A stretch of 64,000 nt of DNA from Nesterenkonia marinintestina (GCF_025420485.1 NZ_JAOEFD010000003.1:173788-237787); one strand, 5' to 3'; shown: positions 17,269-26,005, numbered from the stretch's first letter. Notes: generated from the sequence alone by a model not told the origin. Numbers and translations are program-made.

Positions 17269-19938
17269 ATCCGCCAGATCGACCTCGGAGACCACGACGC
17301 CTCCCCCTGCGGCGCCCTCGGAGACCAGCTCCAACGAGTGCGACCGGGTGGCGGCCAGCAGGTCGCCCAGCGCGGCCTCGAGGTGGCCGGCCTCTGTCGC
17401 ACCAGCGGTGATCCGGGCCGAACGCACCTCGGTGCGCTGCCTGACCTTGGCCTCCGACTTGGCCCGACGGATGCCCGCCAGGGCCTCTGCGACCGTCGAC
17501 ATCAGCGCGGGGGCGCCCTCGACGGACCCGAGGTCCTCGGGTGCGGGCCAGGCGGCGGCGTGCACCGAACCGGAGCGCCACCACCGCCACACCTCATCGG
17601 TGGCGAACGGCAGCACGGGCGCGAAGAGTCGGAGCACCGTGTCCAGGGTCGTGGCCAGGGCGGCACGGACCGAGGCCTGCGCGTCCTCGCCGCGGGAGCC
17701 GTAGGCCCTCTCCTTCACCAGCTCCACGTAGTCGTCGGTGAAGGACCAGAAGAAGGACTCCACCAGCTGCAGGGCCCGAGCGTAGTCGTAGTCCTCGAAG
17801 CTGCGGGTCGAGCGCTCGACGACGTCGCGCAGCTCGGCGATCAGCGCCCGGTCCACCGGCTCGGACAGCACCGCGGAGGTGTCGGCGTCGTGGACGATGT
17901 GCTCCTCGGTCACCCCGAGGTTGAACGCGAACTTGGAGGCGTTGAGCAGCTTGATGGCCAGGCGCCGCCCGATCTTCATCTGGGCGATCTCATAGGCGGT
18001 GTCCGCCCCGAGCTTGGCGCTGGCCGCCCAGTACCGGACGGCGTCGGAGCCGAACTGCTCCAGCGGCTCGGTGGGCACCACGACGTTGCCCTTGGACTTC
18101 GACATCTTCTTCCGGTCCGGGTCCAGGATCCACCCCGACAGCGCGGTGTCGGTCCACGGCACGGATCCGTGGAGCGTGTGGGCCCGGACCACGGTGGAGA
18201 ACAGCCACGTCCGGATGATGTCGTGGCCTTGCGGCCGCAGGTCGTACGGGAACACGGCGTCGAAGAACGTGTCGTCGCGGCCCCACCGACCGGCGATCTG
18301 GGGGGTGAGCGAGGAGGTGGCCCAGGTGTCGAGGACGTCCATCTCGCCGACGAAGCCTCCGGCCGCGCCCCGCTGAGACTCGTCGAATCCGGGGGCCGGC
18401 TGCGCGGCGGGGTCGACGGGCAGCTGAGACTCCTCGGGCAGGATCGGCGCCTCGTAGTCGGGCTCGCCCTGGGCGTCGAGCCGGTACCACACCGGGATCG
18501 GGACGCCGAAGAACCGCTGTCGGGAGATGAGCCAGTCGCCGTTGAGGCCCTCGACCCAGTTCTCGTAGCGTGACCGCATGAACCCGGGGTGCCACCGCAC
18601 CTCGCGCCCCCGCTCGACCATCGCGGAGCGGCGCTCGGCGTCACGACCGCCGTTGCGGATGTACCACTGGCGGGAGGTGACGACCTCGAGGGGTTTGTCG
18701 CCCTTCTCATAGAAGTGCACCGCGTGGGTGATCGGCGTCGGTTCGCCGTCGAGCAGGTCCTGCTCACGCAGCATCTCGACGACGGTCTCCTTGGCCGAGT
18801 GGACGGTCAGCCCGGCCATGCGGCCGTAGTTCGCGCGGGCCGACTCCGTGGTCAGCCACTCGGGAGTCTCGGCCGAGAAGCGCCCGTCACGTCCGATCAC
18901 CGTCCGGGTCGGCAGGTCGAGCTCCCGCCACCAGGTCACGTCGGTCATGTCGCCGAATGTGCAGATCATCGCGATGCCCGACCCCTTCTCAGGGTCGGCC
19001 AGGTGGTGGGCCCTGACCTCGACCTCGACGTCGAACAGCGGCGAGGTGACCGTGGTCCCGACCAGGTGTCGGTACCGCTCGTCGTCGGGGTGGGCGACCA
19101 GGGCCACACAGGACGGGAGCAGCTCGGGGCGGGTGGTCTCGATGAACACCTGCTCTCCCCCGGCCGCGGCGAAGGCGTACCGATGGTAGGCGCTGGGCCG
19201 CTCCTTCGCCTCCAGCTCGGCCTGGGCCACGGCCGTGCGGAAGGAGACGTCCCACAGCGTCGGGGCCATCGCGGTGTAGGCGTCGCCGGAGACGACGTTG
19301 CGCAGGAACGCCCGCTGGGAGACCGTGCGCGAGTCGTCGTCGATGGTCCGATACGTCTGAGTCCAGTCGACCGAGAGGCCGAGCCGGGTGAACAGGTCCT
19401 CGAAGACCTTCTCGTCCTCGACGGTGAGGTCCTCACAGAGTTCGATGAAGTTCTGCCGGGAGATCACGTCCCAGTCGCGCTGGTTCTTCGCCGGGCTCTG
19501 CGGCGGCGTGTAGTCCGGATCGTAGGGACGCGAGGGGTCGCACCGGACTCCGTAGTAGTTCTGGACGCGGCGCTCGGTGGGCAGACCGTTGTCGTCCCAG
19601 CCGAGCGGGTAGAACACGTTCCGTCCCCGCATACGATGGAAGCGGGCGAGCACGTCGGTCTGGGTGTAGGAGAACACGTGGCCCACGTGCAGGGACCCCG
19701 ACGCCGTCGGCGGCGGGGTGTCGATGGAGTACACGGTGCCGCGTTCGGCGTCTTCGTCGAAGCGGTAGAGCCGCTCCTGCTCCCACGCGCGGGAGAGCTT
19801 CTCCTCAAGTCCCTCGAGGGCGGGCTTCTCCGGCACCGAGGGGGTCATCGGAGTCCCGTCTTCGGCGGCGGTGGGGCTGTGCGGGGGCGTGTCGGGCGAG
19901 TCGGTGCCCGGGGTGTCAGCCGTGTTCAGATCAGACAT
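17254..19938 (-). CDS. valS: Valyl-tRNA synthetase
   Basis: The 894-residue class I synthetase charges tRNA-Val. The HIGH-type motif is GSLHVGHVFSYTQTD and the KMSKS motif is RKKMSKSKGN. The block VFYPLGWDDNGLPTERRVQNYYGVRCDPS marks the clade found in many actinobacteria, distinct from the E. coli type. A Pro/Thr-rich N-terminal extension of about 35 residues precedes the catalytic core. No Shine-Dalgarno is seen; ATG 19938 lies seven bases after a weak -10 CACAAT, so the mRNA may be leaderless. The alternative ATG 19947 falls within that -10. It is followed by the ileS T-box, so valS and ileS are neighbours with separate control. Confidence 0.93.
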   Translation of the reverse strand: MSDLNTADTPGTDSPDTPPHSPTAAEDGTPMTPSVPEKPALEGLEEKLSRAWEQERLYRFDEDAERGTVYSIDTPPPTASGSLHVGHVFSYTQTDVLARFHRMRGRNVFYPLGWDDNGLPTERRVQNYYGVRCDPSRPYDPDYTPPQSPAKNQRDWDVISRQNFIELCEDLTVEDEKVFEDLFTRLGLSVDWTQTYRTIDDDSRTVSQRAFLRNVVSGDAYTAMAPTLWDVSFRTAVAQAELEAKERPSAYHRYAFAAAGGEQVFIETTRPELLPSCVALVAHPDDERYRHLVGTTVTSPLFDVEVEVRAHHLADPEKGSGIAMICTFGDMTDVTWWRELDLPTRTVIGRDGRFSAETPEWLTTESARANYGRMAGLTVHSAKETVVEMLREQDLLDGEPTPITHAVHFYEKGDKPLEVVTSRQWYIRNGGRDAERRSAMVERGREVRWHPGFMRSRYENWVEGLNGDWLISRQRFFGVPIPVWYRLDAQGEPDYEAPILPEESQLPVDPAAQPAPGFDESQRGAAGGFVGEMDVLDTWATSSLTPQIAGRWGRDDTFFDAVFPYDLRPQGHDIIRTWLFSTVVRAHTLHGSVPWTDTALSGWILDPDRKKMSKSKGNVVVPTEPLEQFGSDAVRYWAASAKLGADTAYEIAQMKIGRRLAIKLLNASKFAFNLGVTEEHIVHDADTSAVLSEPVDRALIAELRDVVERSTRSFEDYDYARALQLVESFFWSFTDDYVELVKERAYGSRGEDAQASVRAALATTLDTVLRLFAPVLPFATDEVWRWWRSGSVHAAAWPAPEDLGSVEGAPALMSTVAEALAGIRRAKSEAKVRQRTEVRSARITAGATEAGHLEAALGDLLAATRSHSLELVSEGAAGGGVVVSEVDLADPEEG

Positions 19939-20020
19939 GCGGCCCATTGTGCCACGCGCACGTCACGACTTCGGCGCGGTGTGCGGACCCGCAGCTCCCC
20001 CGTCTCGGGGCACATCTCAG

Positions 20021-20038
20021 CCACTGGTCACACAGTGG
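20021..20038. promoter_or_regulatory. Dyad between valS and the SDR gene
   Basis: CCACTG (20021-20026) and CAGTGG (20033-20038) form a perfect 6-6-6 inverted repeat in the intergenic region, about 20 bases upstream of the SDR -10. Its size and position suit a regulator operator. No family can be named. Confidence 0.35.
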
Positions 20039-20059
20039 TGAGGAACGCCACACGCTCAC

Positions 20060-20065
20060 TAAGGT
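20060..20065 (+). promoter_or_regulatory. -10 hexamer placing the SDR mRNA start at its ATG
   Basis: TAAGGT ends six bases before the ATG at 20072, so RNA polymerase would start at or next to the start codon. AAGG inside it could alternatively act as a Shine-Dalgarno, so this is one of the less certain leaderless cases. Confidence 0.5.
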
Positions 20066-20071
20066 GGTGCC

Positions 20072-20836
20072 ATGATCGCGACCCATCCCCACTCCCGCAG
20101 CGTCCTCATCACAGGAGCCTCCTCGGGCATCGGAGCCGCCTCGGCCCATCGTCTCGCCGCCGAAGGATGGCGGGTCTTCGCCTGCGCGCGACGGGCGGAG
20201 AAGCTGGAGCGGCTGGCCGAGCAGGAGGGCATCATCCCGCTGGTCTGCGACGTCACCGACGCCGACCAGGTCCGGGCGGTCCTCGACGAGGTGAGCGAGG
20301 CCGGGGGCATCGACACCCTCATCAACGTCGCAGGAGGGGCGCTGGGCACCGAGTCCGTGGCCGAGGCCGAGCCTGAGGACTGGCGCTGGATGTTCGAGGC
20401 CAACGTCATGGGGACCCTGAACACCCTCCAGGCGTTCCTGCCCATGCTGCGCGCCCACGGTCACGGGACCGTGCTGAACGTCACCTCCACCGCGGGGACC
20501 GTGGCCTACGAGGGCGGATCCGGATACAACGCCGCGAAGTTCGCCCAGCACGGGGTGACCGGGGCGCTGCGTCTCGAGGAGGCCGAGCACAACGTCCGCG
20601 TCCTCGAGGTCCTGCCGGGCATGGTCCACACCGAGGAGTTCTCCGCCAAACGGATGCGCGGCGACGCCGCCGCCGCGGCCGCGGTCTACCGGGGCGTGGA
20701 GGATCCCCTGAGCGCCGACGACGTCGCCGAGGTGATCGCCCATGCGGTGAGCCTGCCGCACCACATCAATCTGGACCAGATCACGGTCCGTCCGGTGGCG
20801 CAGGCGGCTCACCACAAGGTCATCCGTACCGGCTGA
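20072..20836 (+). CDS. Short-chain dehydrogenase/reductase
   Basis: This 254-residue classical SDR has the cofactor motif TGASSGIG near residue 14, NVAGGAL, the catalytic serine in NVTSTAG and the catalytic YNAAK. The residue after the first beta strand is Arg-rich (CARRAEKLERL), which favours NADP(H). It resembles the YdfG/serine-dehydrogenase-like group acting on 3-hydroxy acids, but the substrate cannot be read from the sequence. It stands alone, divergent from valS, with a -10 hexamer six bases before its ATG. Confidence 0.88.
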   Translation: MIATHPHSRSVLITGASSGIGAASAHRLAAEGWRVFACARRAEKLERLAEQEGIIPLVCDVTDADQVRAVLDEVSEAGGIDTLINVAGGALGTESVAEAEPEDWRWMFEANVMGTLNTLQAFLPMLRAHGHGTVLNVTSTAGTVAYEGGSGYNAAKFAQHGVTGALRLEEAEHNVRVLEVLPGMVHTEEFSAKRMRGDAAAAAAVYRGVEDPLSADDVAEVIAHAVSLPHHINLDQITVRPVAQAAHHKVIRTG

Positions 20837-20883
20837 GCCTCCGCGGAGCGCTCCGACCCCACCCGGCAGTCCGGCGCACGGGG

Positions 20884-21486
20884 TCAGTCGAACTGCGGAC
20901 GCTCGGTGCGACTGCGCTTGAGCTCGTAGAAGTGCGGGAACTCGGCCAGCTGGACCGAGGCGTCGAAGAGCCGACCCGCGTCCTCGCCCTGCGGCACCCG
21001 TGTGATGACGGGGCCGAAGAACGCCGTGCCTCGGAAGGCGACGATCGGGGTGCCGACGTCCTGGCCGACCTTCGAGATCCCCTCGTCGTGGGAGGCGCGC
21101 ATGGCGGCGTCGTTCGCGTCGGTGGCGGCCGTCTCGGCGATGCCGGCGTCGAGCCCCAGCTCGTCGAGGGCGCGGGACACCGCTGAGGCGAGGTCCTTGT
21201 TGTCCCGATGGTGGATCTCCGTGCCCAGTGCCGTGTAGAAGCGGCCCACGGTCTCCTGGTCGTACTGCTCCGCCACCGCCGTCGACGCCCGAGAGGTCAT
21301 CCATCGGGCGCGCTGGTCGGCGTCCTCGGACGGGGAGGGGTTCTTGTGCTCATTGAGCACTCCCAGGCTCATCACGTGCCAGACCACGTCGAGGTCACGC
21401 ACGGCCGCGGCCTCCAGGATCCACCGGGAGGTCACCCATGCGAAGGGGCACAGGGGGTCGAACCAGAAGTCCACACGTTCGGTCAT
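20884..21486 (-). CDS. DsbA-family protein, mycothiol-dependent nitroreductase (Rv2466c) homologue
   Basis: The 200-residue thioredoxin-fold protein closely follows M. tuberculosis Rv2466c: N-terminal DFWFDPLCPFAWVTSRWILE, HVMSLGVLNE, GTEIHH, DVGTP, FFGPVI and the end PHFYELKRSRTERPQFD. Rv2466c reduces nitro compounds with mycothiol using a CPWC active site. Here the site is CPFA (Cys13, Ala16), so the second cysteine is lost and only monothiol chemistry is possible. The GAGGAG upstream supports the ATG at 21486. It lies 70 bases downstream of mtr on the same strand, which supplies reduced mycothiol, so the functional link is strong. Confidence 0.85.
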   Translation of the reverse strand: MTERVDFWFDPLCPFAWVTSRWILEAAAVRDLDVVWHVMSLGVLNEHKNPSPSEDADQRARWMTSRASTAVAEQYDQETVGRFYTALGTEIHHRDNKDLASAVSRALDELGLDAGIAETAATDANDAAMRASHDEGISKVGQDVGTPIVAFRGTAFFGPVITRVPQGEDAGRLFDASVQLAEFPHFYELKRSRTERPQFD

Positions 21487-21556
21487 CGTCGTCTCCTCTC
21501 GTCCGCCCGTTCGGGCGGTCGTCTCTTCCGTCACCCCCGCTGCGGGCCTGCGGCGC

Positions 21557-23005
21557 TCACAGCGGGGCGTCCTCCCCCACGGGCACGTCGAGCCCGAGCA
21601 GGGCGTTCTCCACGACCTCGGACAGCGCCGGATGGATCCAGTACTGGCCGCGGGCCGCGGTGTGTGCGTCCTGGCCGAAGCTCATGGCCTGCACCACCGG
21701 TTGGATGAGGTTGGACGCCTGGTATCCCATCACGTGGGCACCCAGGATCTCTCCGTCCCGACGGTCGGCGATGACCTTGAAGATGCCGGTGGTGTCCTCC
21801 ATCGCCCAGCCGTACGCGGTGTCGCCGAAATCCTGGGTCTTGGTGGTCACATGCTCCGCCCCCCGCTCGGCGACGGCCTCGGCCTCGGTGAGGCCCACCT
21901 GGGCGAGCTCCGGGTGGGTGAACACCGCCGAGGGGATCGCTCGGTGTCGTGCCGTGCGCAGACGGTCGGGGTGTTCGAGGTTGTGGGCCACCACACGGGC
22001 CTCGTGGTTGGCCACATGCTTCAGCTGCACGGCCGAGCAGATGTCTCCCAGCGCGAACAGGCCCGGCACCGGAGCTCCGTCGCGGAGGACCTGCTGGTGC
22101 GCGTCGACGACGAGGCGTCCGTCGGCATGGAGGTCCAATCCGACCTCGTCGGCACCGATCAGGTCGGTGTTCGGGCGGCGCCCCAGGGCGATGAGGACGA
22201 TGTCGGCCTCCACCGTCTCCCGACCCTCGGGACCGTCGATGAGCGCGGTCACCGCGCCCTGCAGCTGGTCCTCGGAGCGGTGGACGTCGAGCAGCGTCCG
22301 GCGCAGGCGGACGTCCCAGCGCTGCTGCGCGAGGTCCGTGTAGCGGTCGGCGACCTCGGCGTCGACGGACTTCATCAGACCCTGCGACCGGTTGATCTGG
22401 ACGACCTCGCTGCCCAGACCGTCGAAGATCCCGGCGAACTCACAGGCCACGTATCCGCCTCCCACGATGAGGATCCGGCGGGGCAGCTCGCCCAGCCGCA
22501 TGATCGAGTCCGAGGTGTGCACCTGGGGCAGCTCGATGCCCGGCACGTCGGGGAGTTCGGCGCGCGACCCGGCGGCGAGGACCAGACGGTCCGCCTCGAC
22601 GCGGGTCCCGTCCGCGGCCGCGAAGCTCCTCGGTCCGGTGAGCCGCACCTGCTCCCGGATCAGCGTCACATGGTCGAGGTGCTCGTCCCGATGGCGGCGC
22701 CCGGCGGCGGAGATCGGGTCGATGCGGGAGAAGATGCGGTCGCGGAGGCCGGGCCAGTCGACGGCCTCGGTGCGCTGGGAGACGTTGAGCCGAGCCGCCT
22801 CCTCCGGCGCCCTGGCGGCCTCCGACGCCCGCACGAACATCTTGGTGGGGATGCAGCCCACATTCAGGCAGGTGCCGCCGAAGGCGCCTTCGCTGCCCAC
22901 ACCCTTCTCGGCGAGGACGACCTGCTTGTCGTCCCAGAAGGGAGTCACCAGCGTATTGCCGGAGCCGGAGCCGATGATGGCGAGGTCGGGTCGCAGGATG
23001 GCCAT
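21557..23005 (-). CDS. mtr: Mycothione reductase
   Basis: The 482-residue FAD flavoprotein disulfide reductase uses NADPH to reduce mycothione to mycothiol, the actinobacterial glutathione substitute. The FAD-binding GSGSGN is at residues 12-17, the redox-active GGTCLNVGC has Cys46 and Cys51, the NADPH-binding VGGGYVACEFA lies mid-protein, and the C-terminal HPALSEVVENALL carries the His-Glu pair. PTKMFV directly after the disulfide is typical of Mtr rather than lipoamide dehydrogenase. The ATG is six bases after a minus-strand -10 TAGGAT with no Shine-Dalgarno, so the mRNA is probably leaderless. Confidence 0.93.
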   Translation of the reverse strand: MAILRPDLAIIGSGSGNTLVTPFWDDKQVVLAEKGVGSEGAFGGTCLNVGCIPTKMFVRASEAARAPEEAARLNVSQRTEAVDWPGLRDRIFSRIDPISAAGRRHRDEHLDHVTLIREQVRLTGPRSFAAADGTRVEADRLVLAAGSRAELPDVPGIELPQVHTSDSIMRLGELPRRILIVGGGYVACEFAGIFDGLGSEVVQINRSQGLMKSVDAEVADRYTDLAQQRWDVRLRRTLLDVHRSEDQLQGAVTALIDGPEGRETVEADIVLIALGRRPNTDLIGADEVGLDLHADGRLVVDAHQQVLRDGAPVPGLFALGDICSAVQLKHVANHEARVVAHNLEHPDRLRTARHRAIPSAVFTHPELAQVGLTEAEAVAERGAEHVTTKTQDFGDTAYGWAMEDTTGIFKVIADRRDGEILGAHVMGYQASNLIQPVVQAMSFGQDAHTAARGQYWIHPALSEVVENALLGLDVPVGEDAPL

Positions 23006-23011
23006 GAGGAC

Positions 23012-23021
23012 ATCCTAGGCT
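23012..23021. promoter_or_regulatory. Bidirectional promoter of mtr and the ABM monooxygenase
   Basis: A minus-strand -10 TAGGAT (23012-23017) and a plus-strand -10 TAGGCT (23016-23021) share the two bases TA at 23016-23017, inside a CCTAGG palindrome. The first would start mtr at its ATG; the second would give the plus-strand gene a leader of about 35 bases with an AAGGAG site. Confidence 0.6.
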
Positions 23022-23062
23022 GGGAACCGGACACCCGTCCCCCGACCCGGCAAGGAGAGACC

Positions 23063-23386
23063 ATGATCCTGATCGTCGTGAAGTTCCCCGTGAAGCCCGA
23101 GCACGCCGAGGAGTTCCCCGAGCACGTCCGGGAGTTCACCGAGGCCACCCGTGCGGAGCCGGGCAACAAGTGGTTCGAGTGGTCGCGCAGCCTCGAGGAC
23201 CCGAACGTGTACGTCCTCGTCGAGGCGTTCGACGACGACGCCGCCGAGGCACACGTCAGCTCCGAACATTTCCGGCGGTTCGTCGACGGGCCGATCGATC
23301 AGATCCTCACCGCCACCCCGAAGATCATCTCGCGGCAGGTCGAGGGCGACGGATGGGACGAGATGGGCGAGATCACCGTCTCCTGA
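23063..23386 (+). CDS. Putative quinol monooxygenase (ABM domain)
   Basis: The 107-residue protein is an antibiotic-biosynthesis-monooxygenase-type alpha/beta barrel: N-terminal ILIVVKFPVKPEHAEEF, then EPGNKWFEWSRSLEDPNVYVLVEAFDDDAAEAHVSSEHFRRF. The central EW.R....P..Y.L.E.......H..S.HF pattern is the family hallmark. Such dimeric proteins act on quinols or as small stress-linked oxygenases; the substrate is unknown. AAGGAGAG precedes the ATG. It is divergent from mtr from a shared promoter region, hinting at a redox role (inference). Confidence 0.85.
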   Translation: MILIVVKFPVKPEHAEEFPEHVREFTEATRAEPGNKWFEWSRSLEDPNVYVLVEAFDDDAAEAHVSSEHFRRFVDGPIDQILTATPKIISRQVEGDGWDEMGEITVS

Positions 23387-23419
23387 CCGCACGGTGGACG
23401 CCGGCTCCGGGAACTTCCG

Positions 23420-23425
23420 TATGAT
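23420..23425 (+). promoter_or_regulatory. -10 hexamer of the ParA-like gene
   Basis: TATGAT, the best -10 match in the window, ends seven bases before the GTG at 23433. It also contains the in-frame ATGs at 23421 and 23424, which makes them unlikely starts. TGGACG at 23395-23400 could be a -35 but would be 19 bases away. Confidence 0.55.
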
Positions 23426-23432
23426 GGGGCGC

Positions 23433-24233
23433 GTGCAGATTGTGAGCGTCTCGAGCTTGAAGGGCGGGGTCGGCAAGACCTCCGTGACCACCGGACTGGC
23501 GTCCGCCGCGCTGATGCGGGGGATGCGCACGCTGGTCGTCGACCTGGATCCCCACGCCGACTCCACCACCAGTCTGGCGGTGGCCCGCGGCGACGGCACC
23601 GAGGTCGCCCAGCTGCTGCGCAATGCCCGCCGGAGCAGGGTCTCCGAGCATGTGGTGCGGTCCGGCTGGCTCGACCTGCTGCCGCCCGAGCACCGGTCCG
23701 AGGCCAGGCTCGACGTCGTCGTGGGTTCGGCGCTGTCCTCCACCTTCGACCGTCCCGACATCCGTCCGCGTGATCTGCGGCGGCTCAAGGCGCTGCTGAC
23801 GGGGCTCACCGGCTACGACCTGGTGCTTCTGGACTGTCCGCCGTCGTTGTCGGGACTGACCCGGATCGCCTGGTCGGCCGCGGATCAGGTGGTGCTGGTG
23901 GCCGAGCCGAGTCTGTTCTCGGTGGCCGGCACCGAACGTGCCATGCGGGCGATCCGACTGTTCTCTCAGGAGTTCAACCCCGGCCTGGGTCGGACGAAGG
24001 TCGTGGTGAACCGTGTGCGCACCGACTCCACCGAACACGAGTTCCGCCTCTTCGAGATGGAGAGCCTCTACCACGACGCCCTGCTCGTGCCGGTGCTGGA
24101 GGAGGACTCTCAGTGGCAGCAGATCCAGGGCGCCGCGTATCCGGTGCATCGCTGGCCCGGGGATCAGGCGCGGGGGCTGGCTGAGGCGTTCGACCAGCTG
24201 CTCGTGCAGCTGGTCCCCCCGACCGGCGACTGA
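23433..24233 (+). CDS. ParA/MinD-family ATPase
   Basis: This 266-residue P-loop ATPase has the deviant Walker A motif KGGVGKTS at residues 10-17, LVVDLDPHADSTTSL for Walker A' and YDLVLLDCPPSLSGLTR for Walker B. It is ParA/Soj-like but not next to parB or oriC genes, so its cargo is unknown; orphan ParA proteins position varied cell structures. The start is taken as GTG 23433, giving VQIVSVSSLKGGVGKT, because the -10 TATGAT ends seven bases earlier and covers the upstream ATGs. It is convergent with the MerR gene. Confidence 0.85.
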   Translation: MQIVSVSSLKGGVGKTSVTTGLASAALMRGMRTLVVDLDPHADSTTSLAVARGDGTEVAQLLRNARRSRVSEHVVRSGWLDLLPPEHRSEARLDVVVGSALSSTFDRPDIRPRDLRRLKALLTGLTGYDLVLLDCPPSLSGLTRIAWSAADQVVLVAEPSLFSVAGTERAMRAIRLFSQEFNPGLGRTKVVVNRVRTDSTEHEFRLFEMESLYHDALLVPVLEEDSQWQQIQGAAYPVHRWPGDQARGLAEAFDQLLVQLVPPTGD

Positions 24234-24253
24234 GGTCAGTCGACCGGGTCGCC

Positions 24254-24880
24254 TCAGGAGGCGGAGCGGCGACGTTCCCGCATCTTGGCCAGCTCGTCCT
24301 GCTGGGAGAACGGCGCCAGCGTCGGCTGCTGGACGTTCGGCTCCGATTCGGTGCGCTCACGGGGCAGCTCGGCGAGGCTGCCCTCGACCTCACGCCAGAC
24401 GCGGCCCACTGCGATGCCGAACACCCCCTGTCCGCCCTGGACGAGGTCGATGACCTCATCGGCGGAGGTGCATTCGTAGACGGAGGCGCCGTCGGACATC
24501 AGCGTGATCTGTGCGAGGTCTTCGACCCCGCGCTCCCGGAGGTGCTCGATGGCGCTGCGGATCTGCTGCAGCGAGACCCCGGTGTCCAGGAGGCGCTTGA
24601 CCACCTTCAGCACCAGGATGTCTCGGAAGGAGTAGAGCCGGGCCGATCCGGAACCGCTCGCGTTGCGGAGTGAGGGCTGGACGAGCTTCGTGCGCGCCCA
24701 GTAGTCGAGCTGACGGTAGGTGATGCCGGCCGCCGCGCAGGCGATCGGACCGCGGTAGCCCATCTCCTCGTCGAGATCCGGCAGGCCGTCGTCGAAGAGC
24801 CGCTGCTGAGGCGCATAGCGCTGCGCGGCTTCGCCGTCGTGCTGCGCCTGCTCTCCGCCGGCGCGAGAATCGAGACTCAC
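24254..24880 (-). CDS. MerR-family regulator (Rv1830-like)
   Basis: The 208-residue protein has an N-terminal MerR winged helix: GYRGPIACAAAGITYRQLDYWARTKLVQPS...SGSARLYSFRDILVLKVVKRLLDTGVSLQQIRSAI. The C-terminal half contains SDGASVYECTSADEVIDLVQGGQGVFGIAVGRVWREV, which matches the M. tuberculosis Rv1830 group next to garA and ftsR. No metal-binding cysteines of classical MerR are present. The start is GTG 24880 with GAGGAGGG upstream. It has its own promoter and follows ftsR on the same strand. The targets are unknown; the family is linked to growth control. Confidence 0.85.
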   Translation of the reverse strand: MSLDSRAGGEQAQHDGEAAQRYAPQQRLFDDGLPDLDEEMGYRGPIACAAAGITYRQLDYWARTKLVQPSLRNASGSGSARLYSFRDILVLKVVKRLLDTGVSLQQIRSAIEHLRERGVEDLAQITLMSDGASVYECTSADEVIDLVQGGQGVFGIAVGRVWREVEGSLAELPRERTESEPNVQQPTLAPFSQQDELAKMRERRRSAS

Positions 24881-24991
24881 GTAGTACCCTCCTCGGTGCG
24901 GTCCCGCCGGGGGAAGTCTCGCCGCCCTCCGCCGACGTGAGTCGAACGGTGAGAGAGTCCGGGCGGCGCGTGCGGTGACCCTTGTGCCTCG

Positions 24992-25020
24992 ACCGTAGAA
25001 CGCGAGGGTGCAGGGGTCAA
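24992..25020 (-). promoter_or_regulatory. Promoter of the MerR gene
   Basis: A -35 TTGACC (25015-25020) and a -10 TACGGT (24992-24997) are separated by exactly 17 bases on the minus strand. This is the clearest two-part housekeeping promoter in the window. Transcription would start near 24985, giving a leader of about 105 bases. Apart from this promoter, I see no gene in the 288-base gap 24881-25168. Confidence 0.65.
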
Positions 25021-25168
25021 CGACATCTGTCCGGACGACGAGGTGTGTCGCATGGGAGGACCGACGGTCGCTCCCGTCCGACGGAGACCTGTGACGCCAC
25101 TGTACCGCGAGAGGGTCCGCGGCGCACCACCGGATCGACGGGGATCCCGACGTCTCCGGGCCCGGGAC

Positions 25169-25927
25169 TCAGCCGCGGTCGAGGTTCTCCACGGCCGCGT
25201 CCATCATCGAGGCCCGCAGCTCCCGCAGGTTCTGCAGCATCTCGCGCGAGGACTCGGCGACCCGGGCACGGGCCGCGGCGTCCTTGCGTGCGGCGTACGG
25301 CGCCATGGCCCGCCCGATGAGGTCCAGTTCGTTGTCCGCCGAACGGCGGATGTTGACCAGGTGCTTCGGCTCGAGGCCGTACCGGGCCAGCACCCGCACC
25401 GACTTCACGGCCTGCAGGTCGTGGTGGCTGTAGTTGCCGTCGCGGTCCGCTCTGATGATGCGGAAGTTCTCGAGGGTGTCCAGCATCCCTCGGGTCGCCC
25501 CGGACTGTGCGCGGAGCTCCTTGCGGCTCAGGGGCCTGATCCGCCCGGAGAGATGGGCGGCGAGCTCCTCGGTGACCTCGCGCGGACCCACCGGTGCGGC
25601 GTCGGGCAGCTCCTCGGGCTGTTCGCCGGCGTCGATGGCGTCCATCGTCTTCTTGATGACGTCCAGGGGCATGTATCGGTCCCGCTGCAGACCGAGCATG
25701 AAGCGCAGCCTCTCGACGTCCGCCGCGCAGTACTTCCGGTAGCCCGACGCCGTCCGTGCCGGTTCGATGAGCTCGCGCTCCTCCAGGAAGCGCAGCTTGG
25801 AGGCCGTCAGGTCCGGGAAGTCGCCGTGGAGCTCGCGCAGCACCTCGGAGATCGTGAAGACATGGCTCGACGCCGGATCCGGCGCTGCGGATCCGGTCCC
25901 CGGCTGTCTGATCGGTGCGGCACTCAC
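25169..25927 (-). CDS. ftsR: MerR-family cell-division regulator FtsR
   Basis: The 252-residue protein has an N-terminal MerR DNA-binding domain: FTISEVLRELHGDFPDLTASKLRFLEERELIEPARTASGYRKYCAADVERLRFML. The KLRFLE...GYRKY pattern and the location directly after garA match Rv1828/Cg1631 (FtsR), which activates ftsZ in Corynebacterium. The C-terminal half contains the LSRKELRAQSGA segment and a long helical tail. The start is taken as GTG 25927 because GAGGGAGGGG stands seven bases before it; a GTG at 25984 lacks such a site. A -10 TATCCT is at 26000-26005. Confidence 0.87.
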   Translation of the reverse strand: MSAAPIRQPGTGSAAPDPASSHVFTISEVLRELHGDFPDLTASKLRFLEERELIEPARTASGYRKYCAADVERLRFMLGLQRDRYMPLDVIKKTMDAIDAGEQPEELPDAAPVGPREVTEELAAHLSGRIRPLSRKELRAQSGATRGMLDTLENFRIIRADRDGNYSHHDLQAVKSVRVLARYGLEPKHLVNIRRSADNELDLIGRAMAPYAARKDAAARARVAESSREMLQNLRELRASMMDAAVENLDRG

Positions 25928-25999
25928 GGCGCTGCCCCTCCCTCGGTTCCTGGGCACGGTGCTTGACGGTGTGGCACGGGCCACCGACCGTCTGCGGAA

Positions 26000-26005
26000 A
26001 GGATA
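26000..26005 (-). promoter_or_regulatory. -10 hexamer of ftsR
   Basis: TATCCT on the minus strand predicts a start of transcription near 25993 and a leader of about 66 bases. A weak TGTTCG lies at the -35 position. Confidence 0.4.

Noticed and set aside
23433..24233. A parABS partition locus or integrated plasmid.
   Set aside because: Only the ParA-type ATPase is present. There is no parB, parS or replication gene, and the neighbours are core chromosomal genes.
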